Shown here piece after piece: positions 1 to 8,503 of a DNA stretch of 64,000 nucleotides. Under the pieces are notes generated by a model. It was not told the DNA's origin. It did no database searches and saw only the letters and a program-made list of their open reading frames with translations. The translations under genes were made by a program, and so were the position numbers. Position 1 is the stretch's first letter. Each line of letters starts with the position of its first letter. The DNA is taken from positions 6,076,001-6,140,000 of the forward strand of contig NZ_CP107785.1 of NCBI RefSeq assembly GCF_036345915.1, written 5' to 3'. This stretch comes from Nocardia sp. NBC_00565 (lineage in GTDB: Bacteria; Actinomycetota; Actinomycetes; Mycobacteriales; Mycobacteriaceae).

Positions 1-14
1 AGTTTGCCGAGTGA
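1..14 (+). CDS. 3' end of an upstream gene (partial), possibly an anti-sigma factor
   Basis: Only the last codons (Phe-Ala-Glu-stop) are inside the window. The TGA stop overlaps the GTG start of the next gene in a GTGA arrangement, which suggests translational coupling. In mycobacteria the gene before htrA is the SigE anti-sigma factor rseA. That identity here is inferred from context alone. Confidence 0.35.
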
Positions 15-1603
15 CCACCGAATCGACGAATTCCGGGCCGTCGGAATCGCGGCCCTCCGCAGGCGATACCACCGATTCGGCGGCCAGCAGGGGGACGCTG
101 GGTTCACCCACCCCGCCGGCTGCCAGCCCACTGAGGCCGTCGGACGCACCCGTACTCGGACCGCGACCGGTCTATCGGCCCCATGTCGACAGTCACACCA
201 CCCATGCCTTCCGCCGCCCCTCCGGACAGGCCGGCTCGTTCTCCGAACAACCGAAGTCCGCGACCGGTGCCGGCGCCCCGCAGGTCGGCCCGGAACTGCA
301 CAACAGCCCCCCCGACGCCGTCCTGGCCGAGGCCTTCGGACGCCCGGCGGGCTCCACCGATCTCCTGCAGCGTGATCCCGACGCCACCGACCAACCCGCA
401 CCGGTCGCCGGTCCGGCCGATCCGTGGCGCGATCCCGACGCCGCCGCGCGCCTCGGCGCACCCGCTGTGCCGACGCCCCGGCCCGCGCCGCTGCCGCAGG
501 CACAAAAGCTCTCGGCCAGGGAGGTGCTGTTCGGCTCCCGGGTCGCGCCCAAGGCCCTGGCCCTGCTCGCCGTCGTCGCACTGGCCGTTGGCGTGCTCGG
601 CGGTCTGGTCGGCCGGTTGACCGCGGAGGCGACCTCGCCGCTGACCTCGCGCAAGGTCGCGCTGGAGCAGAGCGGCGATATCGAGCGCCCGCACGGTCTG
701 ATCGCCAAGGTCGCCAATGCGGTGCTGCCCGCGGTGGTGTCGATCCGGGTCACGGTCGGCGATAACGGCGCGACCGGTTCCGGTGTCGTAATAGACGGCG
801 CGGGCTACATCGCGACCAACAACCACGTGATTTCGATGGCGGCACAGGACAAGTCGAACCGGGCCGCCATCCAGGTGACCTTCTCCGACGGCAGCCGGGT
901 GCCCGCGAATATCGTCGGGCGCGATCCGAAGACCGATCTGGCGGTGCTGAAGGTCGATGTGAAGAATCTCACTGTCGCGAATCTGGGCAAGTCCAAGGAC
1001 GTCCAGGTGGGTGACGACGTGCTGGCGATCGGTTCGCCGCTCGGCCTGAGCAAGACCGTCACCTCCGGCATCGTCAGCGCGCTGCACCGTCCGGTGGCGC
1101 TGTCCGGCGAGGGCAGCGATACCAAGGCCGTCATCGACGCGGTGCAGACCGACGCCTCGATCAACCCGGGTAACTCCGGTGGTGCGCTGGTCGACATGGA
1201 GGGCCGGGTCGTCGGCATCAATACCGCGATCCGCAGTGAGACCGGCGGTTCGGTCGGGCTCGGCTTCGCGATTCCGGTCGATATGGTGACCTCGATCGCG
1301 CAGACCCTGATCCGCGACGGTCAGGTGCACCACCCCAAGATCGGTCTGAGCGCCCGCACCAAGCAGGTAGCCAACGATGTGATGAGTGGCGCCGCGGTGG
1401 CCGACGTGGAACCCGGCGGTCCGGCGGCCAAGGCCGGGATCGTCGAGAACGACGTCATCGTGAAGATCGGCGATCGCGAGGTGACCGGTCCGGATGAGCT
1501 GGTGGTGGCCGTGCAGCAGCGCAAGATCGGCGAGACGGTGAACGTGCAGTTGATCCGCGATGGCAGGCAGGTCGACGTGCCGGTCACGCTGGAATCGGAC
1601 TGA
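11..1603 (+). CDS. htrA: HtrA/DegP-family membrane-anchored serine protease with PDZ domain
   Basis: A 530-residue protein. A long Pro/Ala-rich cytoplasmic N-terminus (about 1-170) leads into one membrane segment (about 180-202). A trypsin-like protease domain follows with the full triad: His272 (in NNHVIS), Asp309 (in KTDLAVLKV) and Ser389 (in NPGNSGGAL). A PDZ domain occupies about 440-528 and ends the protein. This is the layout of mycobacterial HtrA (Rv1223), an envelope-stress protease with its catalytic part outside the membrane. The GTG start overlaps the upstream stop, and tatB follows 55 bp downstream, as in mycobacteria, where the locus belongs to the SigE stress response. Confidence 0.95.
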   Translation: MTTESTNSGPSESRPSAGDTTDSAASRGTLGSPTPPAASPLRPSDAPVLGPRPVYRPHVDSHTTHAFRRPSGQAGSFSEQPKSATGAGAPQVGPELHNSPPDAVLAEAFGRPAGSTDLLQRDPDATDQPAPVAGPADPWRDPDAAARLGAPAVPTPRPAPLPQAQKLSAREVLFGSRVAPKALALLAVVALAVGVLGGLVGRLTAEATSPLTSRKVALEQSGDIERPHGLIAKVANAVLPAVVSIRVTVGDNGATGSGVVIDGAGYIATNNHVISMAAQDKSNRAAIQVTFSDGSRVPANIVGRDPKTDLAVLKVDVKNLTVANLGKSKDVQVGDDVLAIGSPLGLSKTVTSGIVSALHRPVALSGEGSDTKAVIDAVQTDASINPGNSGGALVDMEGRVVGINTAIRSETGGSVGLGFAIPVDMVTSIAQTLIRDGQVHHPKIGLSARTKQVANDVMSGAAVADVEPGGPAAKAGIVENDVIVKIGDREVTGPDELVVAVQQRKIGETVNVQLIRDGRQVDVPVTLESD

Positions 1604-1658
1604 TCGCGCGGTGCGATCCGGCGCGGCTCGAGCAGTTCTGCCCAGGTAGCCTGGTCTC

Positions 1659-2075
1659 GTGTTCAGCAACATCAGCTGGGGCGAGATGGTCATCCTCCTC
1701 GTCGCCGCCCTCGTGATCCTCGGCCCGGAGCGACTGCCCGGCGCGGTGCGCTGGACCACGCAGAGCCTGCGCAAGGTTCGCGACTACGCCAGCGGTGCGA
1801 CCCAGCAGTTGCAGCAGGAACTCGGCCCCGAATTCGAGGATCTGCGTAAGCCGCTCGCCGACCTGAACGAGCTGCGCCAGATGTCGCCGCGCCAGATGGT
1901 CACCAAACATCTTCTGAATGGCGACGATTCGGTTTTCCGCGATTTCGAGAAGGCGATCCCGGACAAGCAGGACTTCCTCGGCACCAACAGCGGCATGCCG
2001 GACTACTCGATGCCCAAGCTCGAAAAGCCGTTGGAGCGCAACGAACGTCCGCCGATAGACACCGACGCGACGTGA
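1659..2075 (+). CDS. tatB: Sec-independent protein translocase subunit TatB
   Basis: A 138-residue protein. An N-terminal hydrophobic helix (about 5-20) ends in the motif LGPERLPG, the hallmark of TatA/TatB proteins. An amphipathic helix and a charged tail follow. The length and the sequence after the hinge fit TatB better than the shorter TatA. TatB binds twin-arginine signal peptides together with TatC for export of folded proteins. A likely client, the DUF1906 protein at 40.9-41.6 kb, is encoded in this window. Start is GTG, directly downstream of htrA. Confidence 0.93.
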   Translation: MFSNISWGEMVILLVAALVILGPERLPGAVRWTTQSLRKVRDYASGATQQLQQELGPEFEDLRKPLADLNELRQMSPRQMVTKHLLNGDDSVFRDFEKAIPDKQDFLGTNSGMPDYSMPKLEKPLERNERPPIDTDAT

Positions 2076-2112
2076 GCTGTCAACCGGGCTAGACGCCTGG
2101 AAGTGTCGAGAT

Positions 2113-2121
2113 GTCTAGACT
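2113..2121 (+). promoter_or_regulatory. Palindrome overlapping a possible -10 of the HTH gene
   Basis: A perfect 8-bp palindrome GTCTAGAC (2113-2120) overlaps TAGACT (2116-2121), which fits the actinobacterial -10 pattern TANNNT and ends 6 bp before the ATG at 2128. That spacing would give a leaderless or nearly leaderless mRNA. The palindrome could be an autoregulatory site for the HTH protein. The promoter and operator roles are inferred. Confidence 0.3.
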
Positions 2122-2127
2122 TCGCAC

Positions 2128-2982
2128 ATGTCGGCCGATGACGTGGCGCGCGTTTTCGCGATCGAAGATAAGGTCGAGCGACTCAAGGCGGCCACCGATG
2201 GGGTGGCGGCGGCCCAGCAGACCATCAACGAACTCACCCGCATCCGCAGGGCGGTGATCAGGGAACTTCATGCCGAAGGCTGGACCTTCGCCAGAATCGG
2301 TGCGGCGGCGGGACTTTCCCGCGCGCGGATCCACCAGGTGAGTACCCAGGGTCCCGCACCGGAAGGTCTGTTCTTCGGGCACGGGTCGCTCACGGTGCTC
2401 GCACCGGAGGTGCGTGGCGGCCGGGTGCTCGGCGCTCCGGACCCGAGCGCGGCGCAGCGACTGGTCGAGTTGCTGCGCGAACTCGGGTTCACCGCGACGG
2501 TCGAGCACTTCCTGCCCGGACGACCCGTCGATCTGAATCGGGACGGGCTGATCGTGCTCGGCGGGCCCGAACTGTCGCCAAGTGTGCGGCAGTTGATCAC
2601 GGCCGATCCGCGGCTGCGGCGGGCGGTGGCGCGGGCCGGGGACGCCCGGCGCGGCATCGAGGACCGCGCGGCCAGGCGGGTATACCGGCCGGGCGGACCG
2701 GAACCACACGACATCGCCTATATCGCCCGTCTGCCGCGCCCCGACGGCCGCGGCACCGCGCTGATCATCGATGGTCTGCATCCACCCGGCTCCCTCGGCG
2801 CGATCCGTTTGCTCGCAACCAGATTGGCCACGCTGCACGAACGCGCTGCCACGCATCTGTTCTCGGTGCTCGTCGCGGTCCGTTACGACCGCGCCACCGG
2901 GGAACCGGTCGATGCCGATCTACTCACCCCCGTGTACCGACACGACGCCGAACCCAGATCGAACTCGGGCCTGAGACGCTGA
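2128..2982 (+). CDS. Helix-turn-helix protein of unknown function
   Basis: A 284-residue protein. The N-terminus is helical and leads into a clear HTH at about 51-71 (GWTFARIGAAAGLSRARIHQV, split here at 20 for display: GWTFARIGAAAGLSRARIHQ then V). This resembles a sigma-70 region 4 or transposase-type HTH. The remaining 210 residues are alpha/beta in character, with a stretch VLGGPELSPSVR, and I do not recognise the family. It follows tatB by 52 bp but has its own probable promoter. DNA binding is likely; target and signal are unknown. Start is ATG with no good ribosome site, in keeping with a leaderless message. Confidence 0.8.
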   Translation: MSADDVARVFAIEDKVERLKAATDGVAAAQQTINELTRIRRAVIRELHAEGWTFARIGAAAGLSRARIHQVSTQGPAPEGLFFGHGSLTVLAPEVRGGRVLGAPDPSAAQRLVELLRELGFTATVEHFLPGRPVDLNRDGLIVLGGPELSPSVRQLITADPRLRRAVARAGDARRGIEDRAARRVYRPGGPEPHDIAYIARLPRPDGRGTALIIDGLHPPGSLGAIRLLATRLATLHERAATHLFSVLVAVRYDRATGEPVDADLLTPVYRHDAEPRSNSGLRR

Positions 2983-3103
2983 GCTGTTCGCTTGACGGAC
3001 ACCTTCTGGCAATCAGATTCGGCGGCGCCCAAGTACGCGACGCCGACGTCGGCTGAGCTCGCCATATATTCAGTCGTATTCGAAGAGTGCAGGTAGACCA
3101 CAT

Positions 3104-3139
3104 CGGTTTGCAATCAAACCGTGATGTGTCCCACATCAC
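3104..3139. promoter_or_regulatory. Two adjacent perfect inverted repeats upstream of the 3217 gene
   Basis: The first dyad has arms CGGTTTG (3104-3110) and CAAACCG (3115-3121) around CAAT. The second has arms GTGATGTG (3121-3128) and CACATCAC (3132-3139) around TCC. They share base 3121 and lie about 80-110 bp before the ATG at 3217, in AT-richer DNA. The spacing does not match a CRP site (GTGA-N6-TCAC). They are candidate binding sites for an unknown regulator. Confidence 0.45.
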
Positions 3140-3216
3140 CAAAACCTTACATCCGACCCCGACTACCGCAATGCTGAAGTAGCTAGTCGATAACTAACGG
3201 TGGTAGGTGGGTCCAG

Positions 3217-3780
3217 ATGAATGTTCTACGTCCGATGAGAGCTAGAACCGCGTCGCTGTCCGCTCGGTCCGAAATCGGGTTGGGCTTCGATCTCCAGACC
3301 GATGGTTCCGCCACGGAACCGACGACCGCCACCCACCGTGTGACCTACAGCGATCGACTCAAGCTCTTCCTCGGTCCCGCCGATTCCGTGACCAACTTCC
3401 TGCGTCCGCTGCGCAGGCTGAACGGGTTCGACTACTACTCGGTGAATCTCACGCGGCTGCCGTTCCCGATGCCCGCCGCCGAGATCACCGCGATGATCAG
3501 CGCAGCGCCCGGCACAGACTATGTGCAATGCACCGGCGCGGCCGATGTACTGGCGATCGAGCTGCGCACCACGATCGACGGGCGGCCCCGCCGGTACCTG
3601 CTCGGCCTGCCCGGCGACCGCCTCGGTTATCCGGGTGTCGATGTGCCGAACGGCCCCGATCTGCTGCGCGTCTACCCCGACGAGGTGTTCACCGCCGAAC
3701 ACGCCGCGGAGGTATTCGCGACCTACTTCCGCATGGGCGATATCCCGACAGGCTTCCAACTCCGCGAGGTTGTCGAATGA
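3217..3780 (+). CDS. Hypothetical protein, 187 residues
   Basis: I do not recognise the family. The N-terminal 45 residues look unstructured. The rest reads as a compact alpha/beta domain ending in the segment TYFRMGDIPTGFQLR. There is no signal peptide or membrane segment. A purine-rich stretch (GGTAGGTGGG) precedes the ATG at a suitable distance. A short membrane-anchored gene follows 37 bp downstream and is probably co-transcribed. The end of the protein is faintly like some immunity proteins of polymorphic toxins, but the resemblance is too weak for a call. Confidence 0.75.
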   Translation: MNVLRPMRARTASLSARSEIGLGFDLQTDGSATEPTTATHRVTYSDRLKLFLGPADSVTNFLRPLRRLNGFDYYSVNLTRLPFPMPAAEITAMISAAPGTDYVQCTGAADVLAIELRTTIDGRPRRYLLGLPGDRLGYPGVDVPNGPDLLRVYPDEVFTAEHAAEVFATYFRMGDIPTGFQLREVVE

Positions 3781-3817
3781 TGGGGATCCGAATGAGGTGC
3801 ATCTTGGGCAGGCAGCC

Positions 3818-4147
3818 ATGAACGCAATCGTGATCGTGACTGTCGTACTGATCGTGGTCGTCGGGCTGGTCACGGCGGCAGGCCTGCTGCTCCGGCCACG
3901 TACTGTGCGCACCCACCCCGCCGAGCACACCCATGTGACTGTGGCGGACCTGCAGGCGCGGTTGGCCGAGGAGGCGGAACGACTTCACCCGAATGCCCAC
4001 TCGGACGATCCGGAGGCAGCATTGCGGACTGATCCCGCGCACAGGGGGACCGACGGGGTGGGTGAGCACACGGGGATGGCAGACGGCGAAGCCGGCGGGG
4101 TGGGTAAGCACAGCGACGGACCACACGACCTCAGTCGCAGCGCATAA
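3818..4147 (+). CDS. Small single-pass membrane protein with acidic cytoplasmic tail
   Basis: A 109-residue protein. Residues 1-25 form one hydrophobic helix (MNAIVIVTVVLIVVVGLVTA, then more). A charged, low-complexity tail follows, rich in Glu, Asp, His and Gly. The ATG at 3818 is preferred over an upstream in-frame start at 3521, because that extension only repeats the neighbouring gene in another frame. It sits 37 bp after the hypothetical gene at 3217, so the two may form a small operon. The function is unknown. Confidence 0.65.
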   Translation: MNAIVIVTVVLIVVVGLVTAAGLLLRPRTVRTHPAEHTHVTVADLQARLAEEAERLHPNAHSDDPEAALRTDPAHRGTDGVGEHTGMADGEAGGVGKHSDGPHDLSRSA

Positions 4148-4252
4148 GAACTGGTCGGTAGCTACGCTGATGGCAGCGACGATCACGCTGCCGTTTCACG
4201 TCGAATCCGCCTTCGGTTCGGTGACGATCCGCCCGAGAAAGGATCGGTTGCC

Positions 4253-5326
4253 GTGCGCACGATACTCGAACAGTTGGTGCTGCTGGCCGGTCGTGGGCCG
4301 GTCGCGTTGGCCCGCATCGTGGATGCGACCGGGCCGGGACCGCGCGAGTTGGGCGCGGCGATGGTGGTTACCGATAGCGCGGTGCTCGGGTCGCTTTCGG
4401 GCGGTTGTGTCGAGGCCGCGGTGGTCGAATCCGCACGGGAAGTACTGGTCAGTGGGCACGCGGTTTCGGATCGGTTCGGCTATGCCGAGGCCGATGGTTT
4501 CGCGGTGGGTCTGACCTGCGGGGGTGAAATCGAAGTCTTCGTCGAACGGGTCGACAGCACACGGCTGCCCTTGCTCGTCACATTGCGGGCGGCGATCGAC
4601 GCGGGCGCGCCGGTTTCGCTGGCCACAGCACTGGACGCGGCCCCGGACTGGAAACTCTTGCGGCCCGGCGATTCCGAACCATGGCGTGGCGTCGACCGCG
4701 ACGCGCAAGCACTGCTCACCGCCGGACGCAGCGGCCTGGTGGGCTCGGACGAATGCGAAGCGGTCCACGGGCCGCGCCCTCGCGTCTTCGTCCAAACCTT
4801 CGCCGCCCCGGCCCGCATGATCCTGGCGGGTGCCAATGACTTCGTCCGCGCCCTCGCCCGCACCGGCCGCCAACTCGGCTACCGAATCACGGTCGTCGAC
4901 GCTCGCGAAACCTTCGCCACCCCAGCCCGATTCCCCTCCGCCCACGAGGTTGTCGTCGACTGGCCCCACCGCTACCTGACCGCCGAACACGCCGCCGGCC
5001 GCATCGACCACCGCACCGTGGTCTGTGTACTCACCCACGACACCAAATTCGACGTCCCGATGATCGTGGCCGCCTTGGCAATCGAGGAAATCGCCTTTGT
5101 CGGCGCACTGGGCTCCCGCCGAACCCACCATGAGCGCACCGACCGACTACGCGCCGCCGGTGTCAGCGACGATCAACTGTCCCACCTGAAAAGCCCACTC
5201 GGCCTGGACCTCAACGCCCACACCCCCGACGAAACCGCCATCTCCATCGCCGCCCAGATCCTCGCCGAACGCGGCGGTGGATCGGCTCGCCCACTGGCAC
5301 GAACGGATGGCCCGATTCACCACTGA
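4253..5326 (+). CDS. XdhC/CoxI-family protein
   Basis: A 357-residue protein with the two-part XdhC layout. The N-terminal XdhC/CoxI domain carries GSLSGGCVEAAVVE at about 47-60. The C-terminal Rossmann-like domain starts near 183 (ILAGANDF) and includes GALGSRRTH. XdhC proteins help insert the sulfurated molybdenum cofactor into xanthine dehydrogenase and related enzymes. No molybdo-hydroxylase subunits are encoded in this window, so its client must lie elsewhere. Start is GTG at 4253. Confidence 0.88.
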   Translation: MRTILEQLVLLAGRGPVALARIVDATGPGPRELGAAMVVTDSAVLGSLSGGCVEAAVVESAREVLVSGHAVSDRFGYAEADGFAVGLTCGGEIEVFVERVDSTRLPLLVTLRAAIDAGAPVSLATALDAAPDWKLLRPGDSEPWRGVDRDAQALLTAGRSGLVGSDECEAVHGPRPRVFVQTFAAPARMILAGANDFVRALARTGRQLGYRITVVDARETFATPARFPSAHEVVVDWPHRYLTAEHAAGRIDHRTVVCVLTHDTKFDVPMIVAALAIEEIAFVGALGSRRTHHERTDRLRAAGVSDDQLSHLKSPLGLDLNAHTPDETAISIAAQILAERGGGSARPLARTDGPIHH

Positions 5327-5646
5327 CCGTTCGTTCGAGAGCTTGGGACAGGCCGTCGCGTGAACCTCGATTGTCGTAACGAGGTTCTTCCTGCTTCGAA
5401 CGGTGGCACCGAGGATGCGGGCCGCCCCGGCCGGTGAGCCAGGACATGTCCGCACGAGTGCCCATGTCCCCGATGCCCGGCAGCCGCACGGTCCGCGCAT
5501 CGACGGGCTCGGCACGGTCGGTGTCGTAGCGGAACCGGCTGTCGTGCTTACGTTTGCGCCAACCCCGGATCAACGGATCGAACCCCGAGTGCAACGGCAC
5601 CCGGGGATCGATGTCCATCCGACCGCCTAGCCGGCGGCGCGGAAAC
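5327..5646. other. Gene-poor stretch with a possible truncated reading frame
   Basis: This 320-bp stretch lies between the converging xdhC-like gene and gpgS. The only tempting frame runs on the minus strand from an ATG at 5618 and begins MDIDPRVPLHSGFDPLIRGW. Its first 65 residues look protein-like, but it then runs antisense into the xdhC gene with Arg-rich shadow sequence. It may be the 5' part of a decayed gene. I do not recognise it and do not call it as a CDS. Confidence 0.3.
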
Positions 5647-6600
5647 CTACGCGGCGGCCCAAGCCGGGCGCAGCGTATTCATCGGTGGCCGATCGTCCAG
5701 CGACACCTTGGTGCTGTGCGCGGTGAAGGCATCGCCGATCAGTGGGAACTGGGTCAGCGCCGCACCGGAATCCGGGACACCGCTGCGGCCGAGCACGGTG
5801 CCGAGGATCTGGCGGCTCATCACGCCGAGATCGGCGAGCGGGCGGTTGCGGTGCGTGCGCACGCCCAGGTTCACCTGACCGATCGCGGACAGGCCGAGGC
5901 GGTCGTAGGTGTCCAGGAGCAGGCCAATCTCCACGCCGTAGCCGGGGGCGAACGGTACCGAGGTCAGCAGTTCGCGGGTGCCCGCGTATTCGCCGCCGAG
6001 CGGCTGCAGCACCTGTGACAGTTCCGGGCGCAAGGCCGACAGCAGCGGCCGGGCGACGAGTTCGGTGACGCGCCCGCCACCATGCGCGTCCACTGCACCG
6101 GCCTGCCGCAGCGGCCTGCGGTAATAGGCCTTCACCAGATGCATATCGTCGACCAGCAGCAGCGGGCCGAGCAGTTTGGGCACGAAGGCCGGATCCGGAT
6201 CGATGAGATCGGAGTCGACGAAGGCGATGAGGTCGCCGCTGGTCACGGCCAGCGAGCGCCACAGCACCTCACCCTTGCCCGGCATCGGCTCGAGTTCGGG
6301 GACGGCCTGTTCGCGGCTGATCACCTCGGCGCCCGCGGCCAGCGCGCGTTCGGCGGTGGCATCCGTCGAGCCGGAGTCGAGCACGATCAGTTCGTCGACC
6401 AGGGTGCCGAGCAGCGGCCGAATGCTGGCCACCACATCGGCGACGGTGTTTTCCTCGTTCAATGCGGGCAGCACCACGGAAACGGTGCGACCGGCTTTGG
6501 CGGCGACGAGTTCGTCGACCGTCCAATCGGGGGTGTCCCAAGTATTCGTCGTCGCCCAGGCGGGGCCGTAATCCCGACTATGGGAGTGATGGAAATTCAT
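5647..6600 (-). CDS. gpgS: Glucosyl-3-phosphoglycerate synthase
   Basis: A 317-residue GT-A glycosyltransferase (GT81). The nucleotide-binding start VSVVLPALNEENTV, the sugar-nucleotide motif DSGSTDAT and the metal-binding segment DSDLID are all present. GpgS transfers glucose from a nucleotide donor to 3-phosphoglycerate, the first step toward methylglucose lipopolysaccharides that modulate fatty acid synthesis in mycolata. The ATG at 6600 is chosen because it gives the usual length and forms a 4-bp ATGA overlap with the folP2-like stop. A longer frame to 6726 would only overlap folP2 sequence. The folP2-gpgS order matches Rv1207-Rv1208. Confidence 0.95.
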   Translation of the reverse strand: MNFHHSHSRDYGPAWATTNTWDTPDWTVDELVAAKAGRTVSVVLPALNEENTVADVVASIRPLLGTLVDELIVLDSGSTDATAERALAAGAEVISREQAVPELEPMPGKGEVLWRSLAVTSGDLIAFVDSDLIDPDPAFVPKLLGPLLLVDDMHLVKAYYRRPLRQAGAVDAHGGGRVTELVARPLLSALRPELSQVLQPLGGEYAGTRELLTSVPFAPGYGVEIGLLLDTYDRLGLSAIGQVNLGVRTHRNRPLADLGVMSRQILGTVLGRSGVPDSGAALTQFPLIGDAFTAHSTKVSLDDRPPMNTLRPAWAAA

Positions 6601-7481
6601 ACCAGACCTCGCAAGGTTCGTGCGGGGGGCCGGATGCCCTGTATCGCGGCGATCATGTCCACGACGCGCCGGGTCGCGGCAACCTCGTGGACACGGAAGA
6701 CTCTGGCCCCGGCGGCTGCCGACCATGCTGTTGCTGCCAATGTGCCCTCCAACCGTTCGGATAGACCGACACCTAAAGTCTCCCCGATAAAATCCTTATT
6801 ACTCAGCGCCATCAAGACTGGCCATCCGGTATTTACAAGAACGTCGACTCCCCGCAACAACTCGAGCCCGTGGTAAGTGTTCTTGCCGAAATCATGGGTC
6901 GGATCGATCAGAATCGAATCCTTGCGAACCCCGGCTGCCACCGCATGTTCTGCGGCGCGGAGCACGGTTTCGGTTACTTCTGCCACCACATCGGCGTAGC
7001 GCACCCGATGCGGCCGGGTGCGCGGGACCGCCCCGCCGGTGTGGCTGCACACGATCCCGACGCCGCGATCGGCGGCCACCCGGACCAGATCCGGGTCGGC
7101 CCCCGCCCAGGTGTCGTTGATCAGATCCGCGCCCGCGGTCACCGCGGCCTCGGCCACTTCGGCCCGCCAGGTGTCGATGCTGATCAGTAGCTCCGGGTAC
7201 TTGTCCCGGATCGCCGCGACGAACGGGACCACCCGGCGGGCCTCCTCGACCGCGTCGACCAGGGTGCCCGGCCCGGCCTTCACCCCGCCTATGTCGACCA
7301 GGTCGGTGCCTTCGTCGACCGCCCGCGCGACCGCGTCCATGGCGGCCGCGTCGGTGAATGTGGCACCCCTGTCGTAGAACGAGTCGGGGGTGCGATTGAC
7401 GATGGCCATCACCAGCGCCCGATCCGTCGCCACCGGCTTGCCGCACAAGGTCGGAAGCGGCGCTGCGGTGGGGCTGAACAT
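6597..7481 (-). CDS. folP2: Dihydropteroate synthase homologue FolP2 (probably not a true DHPS)
   Basis: A 294-residue TIM-barrel protein of the DHPS family. The first substrate loop reads VNRTPDSFYDRGATF, where true DHPS has NVTPDSFSDGG. The pterin-site segment reads DPTHDFGKNTYH rather than DPGIGFGK. These changes fit the FolP2 subgroup, whose mycobacterial member is reported to lack DHPS activity. It is coupled to gpgS by a 4-bp overlap, so a role related to that pathway is possible but unproven. Start is the ATG at 7481; a longer frame to 7616 has no conserved sequence. Confidence 0.9.
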   Translation of the reverse strand: MFSPTAAPLPTLCGKPVATDRALVMAIVNRTPDSFYDRGATFTDAAAMDAVARAVDEGTDLVDIGGVKAGPGTLVDAVEEARRVVPFVAAIRDKYPELLISIDTWRAEVAEAAVTAGADLINDTWAGADPDLVRVAADRGVGIVCSHTGGAVPRTRPHRVRYADVVAEVTETVLRAAEHAVAAGVRKDSILIDPTHDFGKNTYHGLELLRGVDVLVNTGWPVLMALSNKDFIGETLGVGLSERLEGTLAATAWSAAAGARVFRVHEVAATRRVVDMIAAIQGIRPPARTLRGLV

Positions 7482-7696
7482 GGCTCCGACTGTACCTAGT
7501 CCTGTAACACGGCCCGAGGGAACGGTTGTGGACGATGGATTCTTGGGACGCGCGACAACCGATCTCGCCCGCACCTGGATATCTGGTCGGGTGCGCCCAA
7601 CGGCCTGTGGGCACATGCTCTCCGGTCGTCAGCGCACCCGGCGACCGGCGACACTTGGGCGGCGGCCCAGCGAGGGTGAACGGTAGCGTGGGCGCC

Positions 7697-8503
7697 ATGT
7701 CCACCGAAGCCGCCGACAACGAGATCGCAAGCACGCCGAAGTCGACACCCAAATTCCGCGGACCGATCATGTTCCGCCGCGATCGCAAGCCGGGCGGCAC
7801 CGCCGACCAGCACCTCCTGGACAGGCACGATCCCAGCGATTGGGTGCATACCGATCCGTGGCGGGTACTGCGCATCCAGGCCGAATTCGTCGAGGGCTTC
7901 GGCGCGCTGGCCGAACTGCCGCGCGCGGTCACCGTATTCGGCTCGGCCCGCACTCCGGCCGGTCATCCGGAGTACCACGCCGCCATGGCCATCGGTGGCG
8001 CGCTGGCACAAGCCGGATTCGCGGTGATCACCGGCGGCGGCCCGGGTGTGATGGAGGCGGCCAACCGCGGTGCGTCGGAGGCGGGCGGGTACTCGATCGG
8101 ACTCGGCATCGAGTTGCCCTTCGAGCAGAGCCTCAACGAGTGGGTCGATCTGGGCATCAACTTTCGCTACTTCTTCGCCCGCAAGACCATGTTCGTGAAG
8201 TACTCGCAGGCATTCATCTGTCTGCCGGGCGGATTCGGCACGCTGGATGAGCTCTTCGAGGCGCTGACCCTGGTGCAGACCCGAAAGATCACCCGCTTCC
8301 CGATCATCCTGTTCGGCAGCAAATACTGGGCCGGACTGGTGGACTGGCTGCGCGATTCGCTGGGCGGCTCCGGCAAGATCGCACCCGGCGACCTCGGCCT
8401 GCTGCACGTCACCGACAGTGTCGAGGAGGTCGTGCAAATCATCCAGGCGACGGCCGAAGCGGACAATCGCGCCGATGCCATCGGTACGGAGGATCAGTGG
8501 TGA
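7697..8503 (+). CDS. LOG-family protein (TIGR00730 type), long form
   Basis: A 268-residue Rossmann-fold protein with both LOG signatures: GGGPGVMEAANRGA and PGGFGTLDELFE. LOG proteins cleave nucleoside 5'-monophosphates, releasing the base and ribose 5-phosphate; the cytokinin-activating enzymes are the best known. An N-terminal extension of about 60 residues distinguishes this copy from its neighbour. It is divergent from folP2. The downstream LOG gene overlaps its stop, so both are in one operon. ATG 7697 is chosen because the upstream part of the frame is not conserved-looking. Substrate is unknown. Confidence 0.9.
   Translation: MSTEAADNEIASTPKSTPKFRGPIMFRRDRKPGGTADQHLLDRHDPSDWVHTDPWRVLRIQAEFVEGFGALAELPRAVTVFGSARTPAGHPEYHAAMAIGGALAQAGFAVITGGGPGVMEAANRGASEAGGYSIGLGIELPFEQSLNEWVDLGINFRYFFARKTMFVKYSQAFICLPGGFGTLDELFEALTLVQTRKITRFPIILFGSKYWAGLVDWLRDSLGGSGKIAPGDLGLLHVTDSVEEVVQIIQATAEADNRADAIGTEDQW

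Noticed and set aside
3121..3139. CRP/GlxR binding site
   Set aside because: GTGA and TCAC are 11 bp apart, not 6, so it does not fit the consensus.
5211..5618. Minus-strand 135-residue frame as a gene
   Set aside because: The first half looks protein-like, but the rest is antisense of the xdhC gene and there is no family match; kept only as a note.
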